Positions 43,477 to 57,100 of a stretch of DNA of 64,000 nucleotides are shown one piece after another. The notes under the pieces were generated by a model. That model ran no database searches, was not told the origin of the DNA, and was given only the letters and a program-made list of their open reading frames with translations. The DNA comes from Acorus gramineus (taxonomy: Eukaryota; Streptophyta; Magnoliopsida; Acorales; Acoraceae): positions 7,067,360 through 7,131,359 of the forward strand of contig CM060857.1 in NCBI GenBank assembly GCA_030737835.1, in the 5' to 3' direction. The translations under genes and the position numbers were made by a program. The stretch's first letter is position 1, and each line of letters starts with the position of its first letter.

Positions 43477-43915
43477 GAACTACGTGTGACTTGATCCCCA
43501 AGGGATACGTAGGCAACCTATAAAGAGGTCGCACGATAGCACTCTAAAGGCCTAGTCAATAAAGGAACTACGTGTAACTTGATCCCCAAAGGGTACGTAG
43601 GCAGCCTATAAAGAGGTCACGCGATAGCACTCTAAAGGCCCAGTCAATAAAGGGAACTACGTGTGGATTGATCCCTCAGGGGTACGTAGGCAGCCTATAA
43701 AGAGGTCGTGCGATAGCACTCTAAAGGCTTAGTCAATAAAAGAACTATGTGTGACTTGATCCCCAAGGGGTACGTAGGCAGCCTATAAAGAGGCCGCGTG
43801 ATAGCACTCTAAAGGCTCAGTCAATAAAGGGAACTACGTGTAGCTTGATCCCTCAAGGGCACGTAGGCAGCCTATAAAGAGGTCGCATGCTCAGCACTCT
43901 ACAGGCATAGCTAGT
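43477..43915 (+). repeat. Five 88-89-bp tandem units in Tat LTR/leader
   Basis: Units start GAACTACGTGT at 43477, 43565, 43654, 43742 and 43831. Each carries CTACGT...ACGTAG around TTGATCCCCAAGGG, a 6-bp stem, then GGCAGCCTATAAAGAGGTC. This GATCCC...GGTACGTAGGCA wording is common near LTR ends of plant Tat/Ogre-type elements. Confidence 0.85.
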
Positions 43916-44109
43916 CATTGTGAGTCATTGTGTGTCATTTTCAATACAGCCAATCTTTTCTACACACTCAACCGGACAATCCCAGTCAAACATAGTAAAA
44001 AAATTCATATAGTTCATGATCTTTTTCCCAAGAGATTTACAAATTTAACTAAAAAGGGAAAATATCCACCTCAATTGTGTAGGAGCTTGCTCATCACAGA
44101 GAAGCATAG

Positions 44110-44575
44110 TTGAAGGTTGCCGAGGAGCAAACTGCAATTGCGAATAGAGCTCGCCTTGCTGCGGAACTGGCTGAATCCTCTGCTTGTCGTGACTTGTCTG
44201 CTGCTCAAGCTCGTGCTGACGCTGCTGAGGAGCGAGTAAGAGAGCTTCTCGATCTGAAACTTTCTCAGTCCTTTGACCAAGCGAAGCTCTCCCTACGAGT
44301 ACAAAGTGCAGAGAAGCGAGTTGAAGCTCTGACAGAGGAGTCACGAGACCAACAGGCTATTATTTGTGGACTTCGAGCCGATATTGCGGTCGCTTATGAG
44401 GACGGTCTGGCGAAGGGTTGAGAGGAGGCCTTGGGAACAATAAAAGACCAGATGAAGGAGATCTCAAACTCTTTGGCGACTTGTGCTGATAAGAACTACA
44501 ATCGTGGATATCGTCAAGGGTATGAAGATAGATCCAACAATGTTTCTCCTCGCGTTCCTACTGCTCCTTCCACTG
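44110..44575 (+). pseudogene. Tat extra ORF, C-terminal coiled-coil part (right-hand copy)
   Basis: The forward frame starting MKVAEEQTAIANRARLAAEL carries the same Ala/Glu/Arg-rich coiled coil as 35180-35580 on the other strand (AAEERVRELLDLKLSQSFDQ). It runs on to the RGYRQGYEDRSNN-type end block near 44500-44545. The N-terminal Transposase_28-like part is not present on its left. It faces the Tat integrase at 45260-45930 on the opposite strand, as expected for the antisense extra ORF of this lineage. Fossil fragment. Confidence 0.7.
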
Positions 44576-45259
44576 GTTCAGAATCTGGCCCTAATGGTGG
44601 GTTCTAGAATGACTAGACATTTTGTAAAGAACAATGTTTATTTAAACAACTTGTCCTTTTCATGTCTGTTCGTTTTTCTTGCATGATTTGAATGCTTGTG
44701 ATTGGAGTGCTTAGGATAACAGGGACGCACCCTTTCAGAATTTAAGCCCATTCTTCAAAGGACTAACTCTATCTATCCTTTCATCGCGACTTCCCAAGGT
44801 TGGTCATAGAGCCTTGGCTCTTTGAGACCCAGTGGGCATAAGCTTATCCTTCGTAACGACCTCATCCCATGAGTGTAACCTATGCATTCCACATTTTTAT
44901 GCCTTTTACTTAAGTGCTTAATCGATGAATGGGGCGTCCCCAACGCGGCCTCTTTCACAAAGAGTGCTCATCCAATCGACCTGAACTAGGTCTATTCGCA
45001 ACCTCTTTTGTTAGAGTGCTATTCGAAACCAAGTTCACGCGTGACCTCGAACGGGCTTTCAATCACATAAAATGAACACAATGAGTTGAATAGAATCCAA
45101 GCAAAAAACTTTTATTTCAAAAGTAGTACTTTTTTAAGTGCATTACATTGCGAGGTCTAATAAGTGCCTCACCATTCATTCGTTCTAAATAATAAGCTCC
45201 TTTAGGACCCAACCCGGCGACTTTATATGGTCCCTCCCAACTGGGTCCGAGCTTACCAT
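44576..45259 (-). mobile_element. Tat spacer between integrase and antisense ORF
   Basis: Non-coding in outline and related to 34127-34905. Near 45110-45259 the reverse-strand translation reads like the end of Tat integrase (PGWEGPYKVAGLGPKGAYYL-like), so the spacer proper is about 44576-45100. Confidence 0.5.
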
Positions 45260-45930
45260 CAGATCGCTTTCAGGATTCTAGGAATACCTCTTGTAGGACC
45301 AAGTCTCCAACTTGAAAGCTTCGTCGCGAAACCCTCTTGTTGTAGGTTTGACTGATCTGATTCTGGTAATTTGCCATTCTGATGGAAGCCGCTTCCCTTC
45401 GTTCGTCCCTTAGGTCCATGTCGGATGCGAGAATTTCTTCATTAGCATGTGGCTTGAAGTTCTCGATCCGATAAGTTGGGATCCTGAGCTCTATAGGAAT
45501 TACAGCCTCTACCCCAAAGGCTAGGGGGAATGGAGTTTCTCTTGTAGCTCTTCGGGCTGTCGTGCGGTATGCCCATAACACCGAGGGGAGTTCCTCTAGC
45601 CAGTTGCCTTTGGCCGCGTCGAGTCGCTTCTTGATTCCATCCAGGATGGTATGATTGGTGATCTCTGCCTGACCATTTCCATGGGGATAGCGAGAAGAGG
45701 AAAAAAGATGTTTTCTTCCAACTCCTCACAAAACTCCCTTATGGTGGCGTTGTCGAACTGCGTTCCATTGTCAGAGATTATAGTGTTCGGCACTCCGAAC
45801 CTACATACAATCTCCTTCCAAAGGAAGCTTCGCACCTCGACATCACGAATCCTGGCCAGGGTCACAGCTTCCACCCATTTGGTGAAGTACTCAGTGGCGA
45901 CCAGGAGGAATCACTTCTAGGATGGCGCCA
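45260..45930 (-). pseudogene. Tat-lineage integrase remnant
   Basis: Reverse-strand blocks: RDVEVRSFLWKEIVCRFGVP and ISDNGTQFDNATIREFCEEL (45870-45720), the second catalytic Asp region of the integrase core; then LWAYRTTARRATRETPFPLA, FGVEAVIPIELRIPT and RSFQVGDLVLQEV (45580-45290), the post-core domain. These wordings (WAYRTT, FGxEAVIP) are typical of the Tat/Athila branch and differ from the Tekay-like integrase elsewhere in this window. The copy is broken; upstream pol is absent. Confidence 0.88.
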
Positions 45931-46022
45931 TTGTAGATACCCTAATTTTGACCGTCCAAAGAAAGGAAATTTACTTCAAGTAATATTGGAAATCACCACA
46001 TTTGGACATTCAATAGAAAACG
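45931..46022. other. Unassigned flank of the LTR-A insertion
   Basis: About 90 bp with no recognised feature, between the integrase remnant and the reverse LTR-A. It ends AAACG just before the LTR boundary; the partner flank is outside the window. Confidence 0.4.
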
Positions 46023-48202
46023 TGCCACGCCCCAGGGCGGCCGTCCCCGAGACGTGGCAATAATGAAATATCAGCTATCAATACCTGAGGTCAACAAAGA
46101 CTCCAACAACAACACACAAGGTGGCAAAGCAAGGATAATGATAACTGACTGAAAAGCGAAAGCATAATATATAAACAATGTCTATAAACCAAAAACATTA
46201 TTACAGACTCGAATACACAATCACTATCCTGTGAGAGCCAAGTCTAGTATAAATAAAATACAACTTGTGCCACATGCATGATTTACAATACATAAAATGA
46301 CTCTAGGACTGCTGACAGCCTCACACTCGCCACCCGCCGGAAGAACGCTCCACGCCCATAAGACCACGCCACAGGAAAGCTCCAGCTCCACGCCCAACAC
46401 TGCCCCTAAAAAGAAACAGTATGAGAGGGGTGAGCTACAAGCTCAGTGAGTGGCTGGAAACCAATCACCATACAACAGTTCAATACTAAAGCAATTTCCT
46501 TTCAAGGAAAACATGGGTGGAAACCCATGGATAACCGGGTCACGCGGCGGCGCGACCAACCTCACCCTCACCCTCACTCCCGGAGGAAGACTCTTGGGAC
46601 TTTCAGGGATAGGCCATACCGTTGGTCGAAGAGACGCAGAATTACTACTCCACCCAACACTACTGAATCACCAACCTCACCCTCACCCTCACTCCCGGAG
46701 GGAGACTCTTGGGTCTCTTGGGGAGAGACCATACCGTTGGTCGAAGAGACCCGGAATTACTGGTCTACACAAAACTACTGAATCATCTACATCGAGATAA
46801 CTTTCCAACGATGTCTTTGAGCATCGGTACGCAACCGGACCCAACAACTATGGGAACGGATGAACCACGAATGGGTCATGCGGCGACGTGTCTTCACCTC
46901 ATCCTCACCCTCACCCTTTACAGGTGACATAGGAATTTTGGAGAGATTAGACTCCTCTACACCCTTGGTCCACCGGTAGCCCTTTCCCCGGGTAGTCACT
47001 ACCTGGTATACTCCCACGATCAGTACGCTTCCGAACGCCTCGGTGGTACCTACGGATGGGAGCCCTCTGTCAGGACAGCTTTTCCAACACCGAAAAGTTC
47101 CTACATCGGATCCAACAAAGGGGAGAACAATTCCACGCTCGCAATATCATTCGTTAGCCCTCTCCTAGGTAGCCTCTACCTGGTATACCCCCACGATCAG
47201 TACATCTTGCCGCATGCATCGATCGTACCTACAGGTGGGGGCCCTCTGTCAAGACAGCTACAACCTGGGCCGCTTCAACACGGACGACATTGGGAGGAAA
47301 CACTCCATGTTCGCAAAGTGAACCCAATGGAAAAACAACTACTCTCGATAATCACATATCAATGATAGCGAATACTATTGTACTCCCACACGGTTGCGTC
47401 GCTCGGACACAAGGGGGGGTTGCCTCTGCTCTCACGCAAAAATAATTCCAAGGCACATAACCCAACAGACGGTTCATATACACGCCTAGCACGGGTAGGC
47501 CTAGCTTAATGCCACAACTACCGGCTTAACAAAACCGATAAGATAATGAATTCTTCTGAATTCCAAACGAGTGCATCGCTCGGATGCACGGGGGCGATTA
47601 CATCGCTAGCGCTCTAACTAATAAGGTACAACCCGACAACGGGTCATACCCACGCCTATTTTAGATAGGCCTAATTAGTTTTAACATGCGCATATATATA
47701 TATTTAGGAGAATTATATCTAGCTATGTGCATGAACCATATGCACAATCATCTAATAATTGACCATAAGGGTGACCCCTAACATGGATTTACATCATAAA
47801 CAACAAATCATACAACATGCATACATGGTATGGCCCACTTAAACATGCATACGTGGCCATTAATCATATAAGCACACAAGGCATAACTTAAGCATGCGTT
47901 GGATATCACCAACTTAAAAGAAAGGGTCAAGCGCGATCTCGCACACTAACGGGTGCATGCCAATATTCCAAACGAACCTGAGTCGAGTAGAAAATCGCAT
48001 CTACTTACTCAGTTCGTTCAGAGGGAGAGGGCGAGAGAGATCATCATCTCATGAAGCTGGTCATAGCTTTGCCCCATTAGCATGGGCGCAACAACTACAC
48101 CACGCCCTCGAGTCTTATCGCAAGGGAATATTAGGCAGGTGCCCGTTATTAACCCAGACTTAATCATACTGGATATTCCAATTAATATGGTGGGAGTAGT
48201 AT
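46023..48202 (-). mobile_element. LTR-A, 3' half, reverse (outermost layer of the nest)
   Basis: Begins TGCCACGCCCCAGGGCGGCC at the Tat flank and runs through modules (46990-47090 and 47170-47260), the CTCGATAA hairpin area and the GGAATTC pair to GGTGGGAGTAGTAT at 48202, where a forward LTR-A starts. The sequence resumes as ATTAAAATACTACCTAAGGC at 58291-58327, so it was interrupted by that insertion. Confidence 0.85.
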
Positions 48203-49145
48203 TGTTATGCCTGTGTCATTTGGAGCCATTTCGGTTAAGCCTTGGTCACTTCTAGGTCATTCAGGGCCTTTTTAATTTTTCGATCGGAGCCGCTAAAATT
48301 TTGGCTTTTAGCCACCTGCGGGAGTTAGAGTACTCTGATTGGAAATCTGACTACATATTATGGGTCCTGGTACCGTTTAGTACTACCCATAAAAATTTCA
48401 TCGAATTCCGGTAACGTTTGGAAAAATATGCAGTTCTGAATCGTATCCGGGTTTTCGAGAGTTCCTGGTTTGATTAGTCAAATAGTGTGAGATATTTTGG
48501 TGAATGGGGTGACCTTGGGTAACCTTACCCCCTTTTGCTTAATGATGAAGCAACCATTTGACTATTTGAAGTGTTAGAGGGTGAGTTTAGGTTAGGTTCA
48601 CCCCCCTCATTTTTCCATTCCACTCACCCCCCCATGTGAGAAAAGTCTCTCTCTCTCTCTCCCCCTCCCACTCCCCACGTGGAATTCTTTTGGGTCTCTC
48701 TTCCTCTCTTTCAATCCCCCCATGTGTTTGTGTTAAGGCCTCAAAGAGAAGTGAAGGAGAAGGTGAAGAAGGAAGCACAAGAAGGGGTTTGTGTTTGTGT
48801 TGTTGTTGTTGTTGATCCCCCTCTCTCTAGCTCCCTTTTCATGTCTTTCCCCCCCCCCTTGATTTGCAGCCAAAGAAGGCTGAGGAGGGCTATGGAGGGG
48901 GTGGTAGTGGTTGAGGTGGTCGTGGGTGCATCGAGGGCCCCTGAATCTCCCCCTTTCATTCCCCCTCCCTAGGTGAGCTCTTGGGTCTCGGGTAGGTGCT
49001 GGGGCACTCGGGCATGCGTGCGTACGCGCGTGCTCGAATGCGTGCGAGCCCGTATGCGTGCATGTCTAAGTCTTAGGCATTTCTAGTAATTTCTAAGTGT
49101 TATAATGTGTTGTTACTCACCAAATTTGATGCCCTTAGCTTGCAG

Positions 49146-49182
49146 ATCTCGTCGGATGGGATGCGCGAGGTCCCGGGTTGCG
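49146..49182 (+). other. 37-nt exon-like cassette of LTR-A
   Basis: Between GCCCTTAGCTTGCAG and GTGAGTGG, with core ATCTCGTCGGATGGGATGCG. The preceding spacer 48973-49145 is the shortest of all copies. Confidence 0.4.
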
Positions 49183-50974
49183 GTGAGTGGTTCGATCCAA
49201 TCCCCCCCCCCCCTCTCGGGATGCGCTCGACGCGCGTAGTCACGCGTCGCGCATCGATGGGGCCCCCTAGCTATACTACTTGTGTAGATAAGTAGTATGG
49301 CCATGCTTAAGCTATAATATGTAGATATCTTGCATGCATGCTAGGCTTATATACATGTATTGTATTCATGTATGAATGATTGTGTTGCATGAGCCCCTCT
49401 AGTATGGGCATGTATTTTTGGTAATGTGTATGGATGTATAGAATATGGCATGCCTTAGGTAGTATTGTAATACTACTCCCGCCATATTAATTGAAATATC
49501 CAGCATGAATAACTCTGGGTTAATAACGGGCACCTGCCTAATATTCCATTGCGATGAGACTCGAGGACGTGGTGTATTTCTTGCGCCCATGCTAATGGGG
49601 CAAAGCTATGACCAGCTTCATGAGATGATGATCTCTCTCGCCCTCTCCCTCTGAACGAACTGAGTAAGTAGATGCGATTTCCTACTCGACTCAGGTTCGT
49701 TTGAAATATTGGCATGCACCTGTTAGTGCGCGAGATCGCGTTTGACCCTTTCTTTTAAGTTGGCGATATCCAACGCATGCTTAAGTTAGGCCCTGTGTGC
49801 TTATGTGATTAATGACCATGTATGCATGTTGTATGATTTATTATGATGTAAATCCATATTAGGGAGTGTCCCTATAATTATTAGATGATTGTGCATATGG
49901 TTCATGCACATAGCTAGATATAATTCTCCTGGATATATTTATATGCGCATGTTAAAAACTGATAGGCCTATCTGAAATAGGCGTGGGTATGACCCGCTGT
50001 CGGGTTGTACCTTATTAGTTAGAGCGCTAGCGATGTAATCACCCCGTGCGTCCGAGCGATGCACTAATTTGGAATTCAAGAGAATTCATTACCTTATCGA
50101 TTTTGTTAAGCCGGTAGTTGGGCATTAGGCTAGGCCTACCCGTGCTAGGCGTGTATATGAACCGCCTGTTGGGTTATGTGCCTTGGGATTATTTCTGCGT
50201 GAGAGCAGAGGCAACCCCCCCTGTGTCCGAGCGACGCAACGGTGTGGGAGTACAGTAGTATTCGATATCTCGATAAGTGATTATCGAGAGTAGTTGTTTC
50301 TCCATTGGGTTCGCTTTGCGAACATGGAATGTTTACTCCCAATGTCGTCCGTGTTGAAGAGGGCCGGGTTGTAGCTGTCCTGACAAAGGGCTCCCATCCG
50401 TAGGTACCACCGATGCGTTCGGGAGCGTACTGATCGTGGGAGTGTACCAGGTAGAGGCTACCCGGGAGAGGGTTAACAAATGATATTGCGAGCGTGGAAA
50501 TCGTTCTCCCCTTCGTTGGATCCGATGTAGGAACTTCCTGGCTTTGGAAAAGCTGTCCTGACAGAGGGCTCCCATCCGTAGGTACCACCGAGGCGTTCAG
50601 AAGCGTACTGATCGTGGGAGTATACCAGGTAGTGACTACCCGGGGAAAGGGCTACCGGTGGACCAAGGCTGGAGAGCAGTCTAAGTCTCTTCCAAAAGTC
50701 CCAAGAGTCTCCCTCCGGGAGTGAGGGTGAGGATGAGGTGAAGACACGTCTCCGCGTGACCCATTCGTTGTTCGTCCGTTCCCATTTGTTGGGTCCGGTT
50801 GTGTATCGATTTTCAAAGACATCGTTGGGCAGTTATCCCGATGTAGACGATCCAGTAGTGTTGTGTAGACCAGTAATCCTGGGTCTCCTCGACCAACGGT
50901 ATGGTCTCTCCCCAAAAGTCCCAAGAGTCTCCCTCTGAGAGTGAGGGTGAAGTTGGTCGCGTCACCGCGTGACC

Positions 50975-50979
50975 GTGTT
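50975..50979 (+). other. Target-site repeat GTGTT (left)
   Basis: GTGTT precedes the nested element and is repeated at 57776-57780. Removing the insert restores the GACC-GTGTT-ATCCATGGG wording of LTR-A, as in GACCCTGTTATCCATGG elsewhere. Confidence 0.95.
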
Positions 50980-51959
50980 TGTCACGCCCCAGCGTCCCCG
51001 AGACATGGCAATAATAAATATAATATCAGTTATCAATACCTGAGGTCAATAAGGACACCAACAACAATACACAAGGCGGCAAAGCAAGATAATGACAACT
51101 GACTGAAAAGTGGAAGCATAATATATAACAATGTCTGTAAATCAAAAACATTATTACAGACCCGAATACACAATCAATGTCCTGTGAAAGCCAAGTCTAG
51201 ACCAAAGAAAATACAACCTGTGCCACATGCACGATTTACAAAGCATAAAATGACTCTAGGAATGCTGACAGCCTCACACTCGCCACCCGTCGGCAGAACG
51301 CTCCACGCCCATAAGACCACGCCACAGGAAAGCTCCAGCTCCACGCCCAACACTGCCCCTGAAAAGAAACAGTATGCGAGGGGTGAGCTACAAGCTCAGT
51401 GAGTGGCTGGAAACCAATCACCATTCTACAGTTCAATACATAATCAATTTCCTTTCAAGGAAAACATGGGTAGAAACCCAATGGATAACAGGGTCACGCG
51501 GCGGCGCGACCAACCTCACCCCCACCCTCACTCTCGAAGGGAGTCTTTTGGGACTTATGGGGAGAGACCATACCGTCGATCAAAGAGACCCGGATTTACT
51601 GGTCTAGAGACCATACCGTCGGTCGAAGAGACCCGGATTTACTGGTCTACTCAACACTACTGGATCATCTACATCTAGACAATCGCCCAACGATGTCCTT
51701 CAACATCGATCACGAGACCGGACCCAACAACTATGGGAACGGTCGAACAACGAATGGGTCACGAGGCGACGTGTCTTCGCCTCATCCACACCCTCACTCC
51801 TGAAAGGAGACATCTTGGGACTTTGGGAAGAGACTTAGACTGCTCTACACCCCTTGTCCACCCGGTAGCCTCTCCCACCCTCGTGGCCTCCGCCTAGTCC
51901 TCTGACAGGTACAGCCAACACCGGGGAGTTCCTACATCGGATCCAACGAAGGGGAGAAC

Positions 51960-54111
51960 CAACCGGCCACCGCAAGGTCAAACAACTAACTTATGGCCCC
52001 TCTAACTGGCGCTGCTCAACCGTCCCAACACAAAGGAGGTATAAAACTACGCCTGTAGAGTGCCTTCTACAAATCCATCTGGGTGGTGCTCGAATGGTAG
52101 TCGTCTTGCAGGCATACCCCAACAAATGGGTGATGCCTCACCCAACTGCCCTCATCATCGAGCACGCAGGCACTTAGCATGTCCTCCAAGGTCTGAATCA
52201 TCCTCTTTGTCTGGCTGTCCATCAGCGATGAAACGCTATACTTAAATGGAGGCTCGCGCCAAAGGCTGCGCCACAACCGAAAATAGCACTGACTGGAGTG
52301 CCATGAAGACGAACAATCGCGAAGGTGAAAACCCACGTCAAGGCGTCTAGAGACTCAATCAGTCAGGTTAGGGAGGGAAACACGGACTTAGTCAGTCGGT
52401 CAATGATCACCTAGACGGCGTCGTGACCCGAACGTGACATTAACGAGTCTGCAACAATCCCTGATAACCCACTCCCACGTCCACTGAGGAATCTCGATGG
52501 ACTGACGCTTTCCACTCAATGATGATTCTCGAACTTTGCCTGAGGGCATGCCAACCTGGGGAAACAAGGTCACCCACATCACCTTTTCATCGCACTATTA
52601 GCAATCTCTATGAAGACTACCTCAAAGTAGTCCACGGAAGCCCAATAAAACTTTTGAGATCCACGAAGGCATCCAGCGCATTCGTCAACCCCGACGGCAG
52701 TACTTAAAACTCGTAGTGCCTGAAACGGTCACGAAAGGCCATCTACGGGATGTCTAACTCCCGGATCTCCGACTTGTGGTACCCTTGTGCGAAGATCGAT
52801 CTAACAGAAGACACTCGCTCCCAGAGCTGGTCAAATAGATCATCAATTCGCGGCAAAGGTAATTGATCTTCAACCTCCACGGGGAGATCAAAACAATACC
52901 TCGAACAATTAAGTCTAGATTCTGCTCCTCGAGCATGGCTGGCGCTCATGATGACACTTACACGCTTGGTAAGCCGCTCAACCGCACTTAATCCACAAGA
53001 CACGCAATAAGGGGTCGTCGGACCTCGACAACGCCTATGCGACGTCATCTATCTGATAGGGCGGTTGAGTCCCATCACGAACGCTAGCATCACGTCTCCT
53101 TATTTGCGACCAATGTGGGGCAAAACGCGACAGTATCCACAACTGTGCTTCACATGCCGCCAGAGATAGGTCGCTCATCTATAACCATTGGAACTCCAAC
53201 ATCCTGCACTCCATGGGCAGATTCATCACGGGGAGTCCACGCTCTCGACATCATTTAGCAGCACTCTCCCGGTGTGGCCTCTACCTGGTAGCCTCCCAAG
53301 CCCGCTATCTCTGCCATATGGGCGCACCAACAAGCATAGCATCTGGGAGCACCTCACAGGGCTCTGGCCTCAACCGGGCAGCTACAACGCACAATGATAT
53401 ATCGAAGCGACTCCAGATGCCACTATGGAACCCTGTCCACTAGCGATCACCCACTGAGCTGCAATAGGACGCACCCAATCCCGATCGTACGCATCACCAC
53501 TCGCTACAGCACCTTCCAAGTGAGAGGGAAAAATCCACCATCAATTTGATGCTTCTAAGGTATTCCTTGACTGGGAAAAGAAACCTTGGGAGGGCACCAT
53601 GAGGTCCCGATATAGGATATCCTGACAACCAAACAAGGAACACGGAGTACCCTAGCCCAGGTCTCAACGCTGACCCTGCAAGGCCCCTTAATCCTGAGTA
53701 GGAAGGCTAGAAGAAGACATCATCCTTTAATGAGCAATACGCCACATCCTCAACACTTTACACAGGCGTCGCACGCGAACTCCAGGGTTAACAGCGATAC
53801 CGATACACAGAAAAGAGCTCCATTATCGAGACGCAATCCATACCTTAGAAATTGCAACCAATTCATCACTATCACACTACTAGGCTGGAATCTCCTACCC
53901 AAACCTTAATCCCGCACAAGAGATCTAGCAACTGACCCTAACAAGTTGACCCGGTCGACAACTTAAGGGTGGGTCCAGGGGGTCACGTCCACGTCAACGG
54001 ATGCGAGGAGGAATGTCAGCAACCTAAGATAACTTCTGAAACAAGAGGACTCGGATGACAATCCTACGACTCATCCTCTATACGACTAGACTTAGGCTCT
54101 GACAGGACCAG
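51960..54111 (-). pseudogene. Interior of the nested element: integrase, RT, Gag start remnants
   Basis: Reverse-strand blocks: the KRMIQTLEDMLSACVL integrase core (52150-52200), KRQSIEIPQWTWEWVI (about 52500), RT with LPRIDDLFDQLWERVS (52800-52860) and the LTNAP block near 52690, the GAGGTCCCGATATAGGATAT module (53572-53690), and the Gag start near 54012. Order and spacing match 22400-24470, so both copies descend from one already shortened ancestor. Not coding as it stands. Confidence 0.8.
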
Positions 54112-54123
54112 GCTCTGATACCA
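54112..54123 (-). other. Primer-binding site (initiator tRNA-Met type)
   Basis: GCTCTGATACCA on the plus strand, six bases from the LTR boundary TGTCACACCCC at 54130. Confidence 0.9.
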
Positions 54124-54129
54124 ACTTTT

Positions 54130-57100
54130 TGTCACACCCCAGGCGTCCCCGAGACGTGGCAAAATTATATAATATCAGCTATCAATACCTGAGGTCAATA
54201 AGGACACCAACAACAATACAAAAGGCGGCAAAGCAACATAATGATAACTGACTGAAAAGCAGAAGCATAATATATAACAATGTCTGTAAATCAAAAACAT
54301 TATTACAGACCCGAATACACAATCAATGTCCTGTGAAAGCCAAGTCTAGACCAAAGAAAATACAACATGTGCCACATGCACGATTTACAAAGCATAAAAT
54401 GACTCTAGAAATGCTGATAGCCTCACACACGCCACCCGCCAGCAGAACGCTCCACGCCCATAAGACCACGCCACAGGGAAGCTCCAACTCCACACCCAAC
54501 ACTGTCTCTGAAAAGAAACAGTATGCGAGGGGTGAGCTACAAGCTTATTTAGTGGCTGGAAACCAATCACCATTCTACAGTTCAACACATAATCAATTTC
54601 CTTTCAAGGAAAACATGGGTCGAAACCCAATGGATAACAGGGTCACGCGGCGGCGCGACCAACCTCACCCCCACCCTCACTCCTGAAGGGAGTCTTTTGG
54701 GACTTATGGGGAGAGACCATACCGTCGATCAAAGAGACCCAAATTTACTGGTCTAGAGATCATACCGTCAGTCGAAGAGACCTGGATTTACTGGTCTACT
54801 CAACACTACTGGATCATCTACATCTAGACAATCGCCCAACGATGTCCTTCAACATCGATCACGAGACCGGACCCAACAACTATGGGAACGGTCGAACAAC
54901 GAATGGGTCACGAGGCGACGTGTCTTCGCCTCATCCACACCCTCACTCCTGAAAGGAGACATCTTGGGACTTTGGGAAGAGACTTAGACTGCTCTACACC
55001 CCTGGTCCACCCGGTAGCCTCTCCCACCCTCGTGGCCTCCGCCTAGTCCTCTGACAGGTATAGCCAACGTCGGGGAGTTCCTACATCGGATCCAACGAAG
55101 GGGAGAACGTTTCCACGCTCGCGACATCATTCATTAACCCTCTCCCGGGTAGTATCTACAACCCAATCTCCTCAACTCACCGCTCTACACCCTTGGTCCG
55201 CCAGTAGCCCTTTCCCACCCTCGTGGCCTCCACCTAGTCCACTCCCACCATCCGTACTGTCTGACACATCGGAGGTACCTACGGACGGGAGCCCTCTGTC
55301 AGGTACAGCCAACACCGGGGAGTTCCTACATCGGATCCAACGAAGGGGAGAACGATCCCATGTTCGCAAAGCGAAACCCAAAGGAAAACAACCACTCTCG
55401 ATACTCGCTTATCGAGATATCACACACATGCATAACCACAACCAACACACTCATATTAACCTCAAAGTAGTCATAGTCCCTAAACGGGAGTAACTACACA
55501 AGTTAGAGGGTCGTAACATCGCTGATCCACCCCACGCTCACCCTTTAGGGGTGTCATGGGTCCTTTGGGACAGACTAGACCGCTCTCCACCCCTGGTCCA
55601 CCCGGTAGCCCTTTCCCACCCTCATAGCCTCGACCTAGTCCACTCCAACTACCAGTACTGTCCGAACACATCGGAGGTACCGGACGGAAGCCCTCTGTCA
55701 GGTCAGCCATCGCCGGGGAGTTCCTACATCGGATCCAACCAAAAGGAGAAGACAGCCTACTCACGCGCGTACGATCCTGTTGGATCCGTCGACAACGATT
55801 TCTAACACTACTAATGTCATGAATTCTCAAGAATTCCTCCAGGGCGCATAACTAAGATGCGGGGAAACATATATTATAACAACAAGGTTATAATATTCTC
55901 TAAGGCATGCTTACAACAATATAATCACATAATCCCATCTTGATTTAAATAAATTAAACTAAATGGGAACATGCATAGGTCGGGGCTTTCAAATCAGGGG
56001 ACATGGTGTCCAGGCATGTATGGCCTCTATACATGATATATGGATGCATATCCCTAGCATACAATGTCTAATATGGCATGGTTACATCATATTTATCATG
56101 CATGCATGGTATCTACATATTTTAGCTAGGGGCCCCATCGATGCGCGACGCGCGCCTATGCGGGTCGAGCGCATCCCTAGAGAGGGGGGGGGATTGGAAT
56201 CAAACCACTCACCTTACGACCCGGGACCTCGCGCATCCCATCCGACGAGATCTGCAAGGTAGGGGCATCCAACTGGTGAGAAACAACACAATTTACACAT
56301 AGAAAACATTAGAAATACCCAATACTCGGACAAGCATGCATACGGGCTCGCACGCATGCGAGCACGCACGTACGCATGCGAGTTTGAGTGCCCCGACACC
56401 TACCCGAACCCTTGGGCAGCCACACGCATGGCCCCCCGCACGCGCACGCACGAATGCGCACGCACGCACGCACCCCAACACCATCGGCGCACTGCCGCGC
56501 GCCTTCCCGCGCGCCCAGACGAGCAGCCGCACGAGTGCGCATGCTTGCGCGTGCCCAGTGTCCAGCCCTCGCGCCCTCGCGCAGCACCCCGTGCACTGCG
56601 CCCCTCGCGCAGCATCCTGCTCGCACGCCCCAGCACGCGCACGCACGCGCACGCACGTGCGCACGCGCACTGGTCCCTAGCCCCGCGCCCAGGCGCATGC
56701 CCAGGCGCACTGCCCCGCGCGCGCACGCTTGCGCGGGCCCGCGCGCACTCGCGCGCACTCCCGCGCACACCCGCGCACTCGCGCGCACGCGCCCGCGCGC
56801 GTTTGCACTTCCGCCACCGCCTGCGAGCGCGCCTGGCAACCCTAACCCCATTTTAACCCTTCCCAACCCCTCACACACACCCTAACCCCTATGCATAGCA
56901 TGCATGACTTCCCCAACAGCCCCTTAAGCCATGAAAACCAAGAAATGAAGAGGAAGGGCTCACCTTGGGAGGGGAAAGAAAGGGGGAGGTTCGGGGGCCC
57001 TCGACGCACCCGCGACCACCTCAACCGCCACCACCAACACCACCACCCTCAGCCCTCCTCAGCCTCCTCCAATGGCTGCAAATCAGGGGGGGGATCATGA

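Larger units (their letters stand above)
39517..43948 (+). mobile_element. Tat-lineage LTR split by a solo LTR-B
   Basis: The likely LTR start is TGTGGAGGTAAAAATC at 39517. The LTR carries the 60-bp hairpin array, is interrupted at 40205/43459 by the solo LTR-B, and continues with the 88-bp array to a tentative end TTTTCAATACA at 43948. Without the insertion it would be about 1.17 kb. The 3' boundary is uncertain. The 5' part of this element is not present to the left. Confidence 0.5.
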
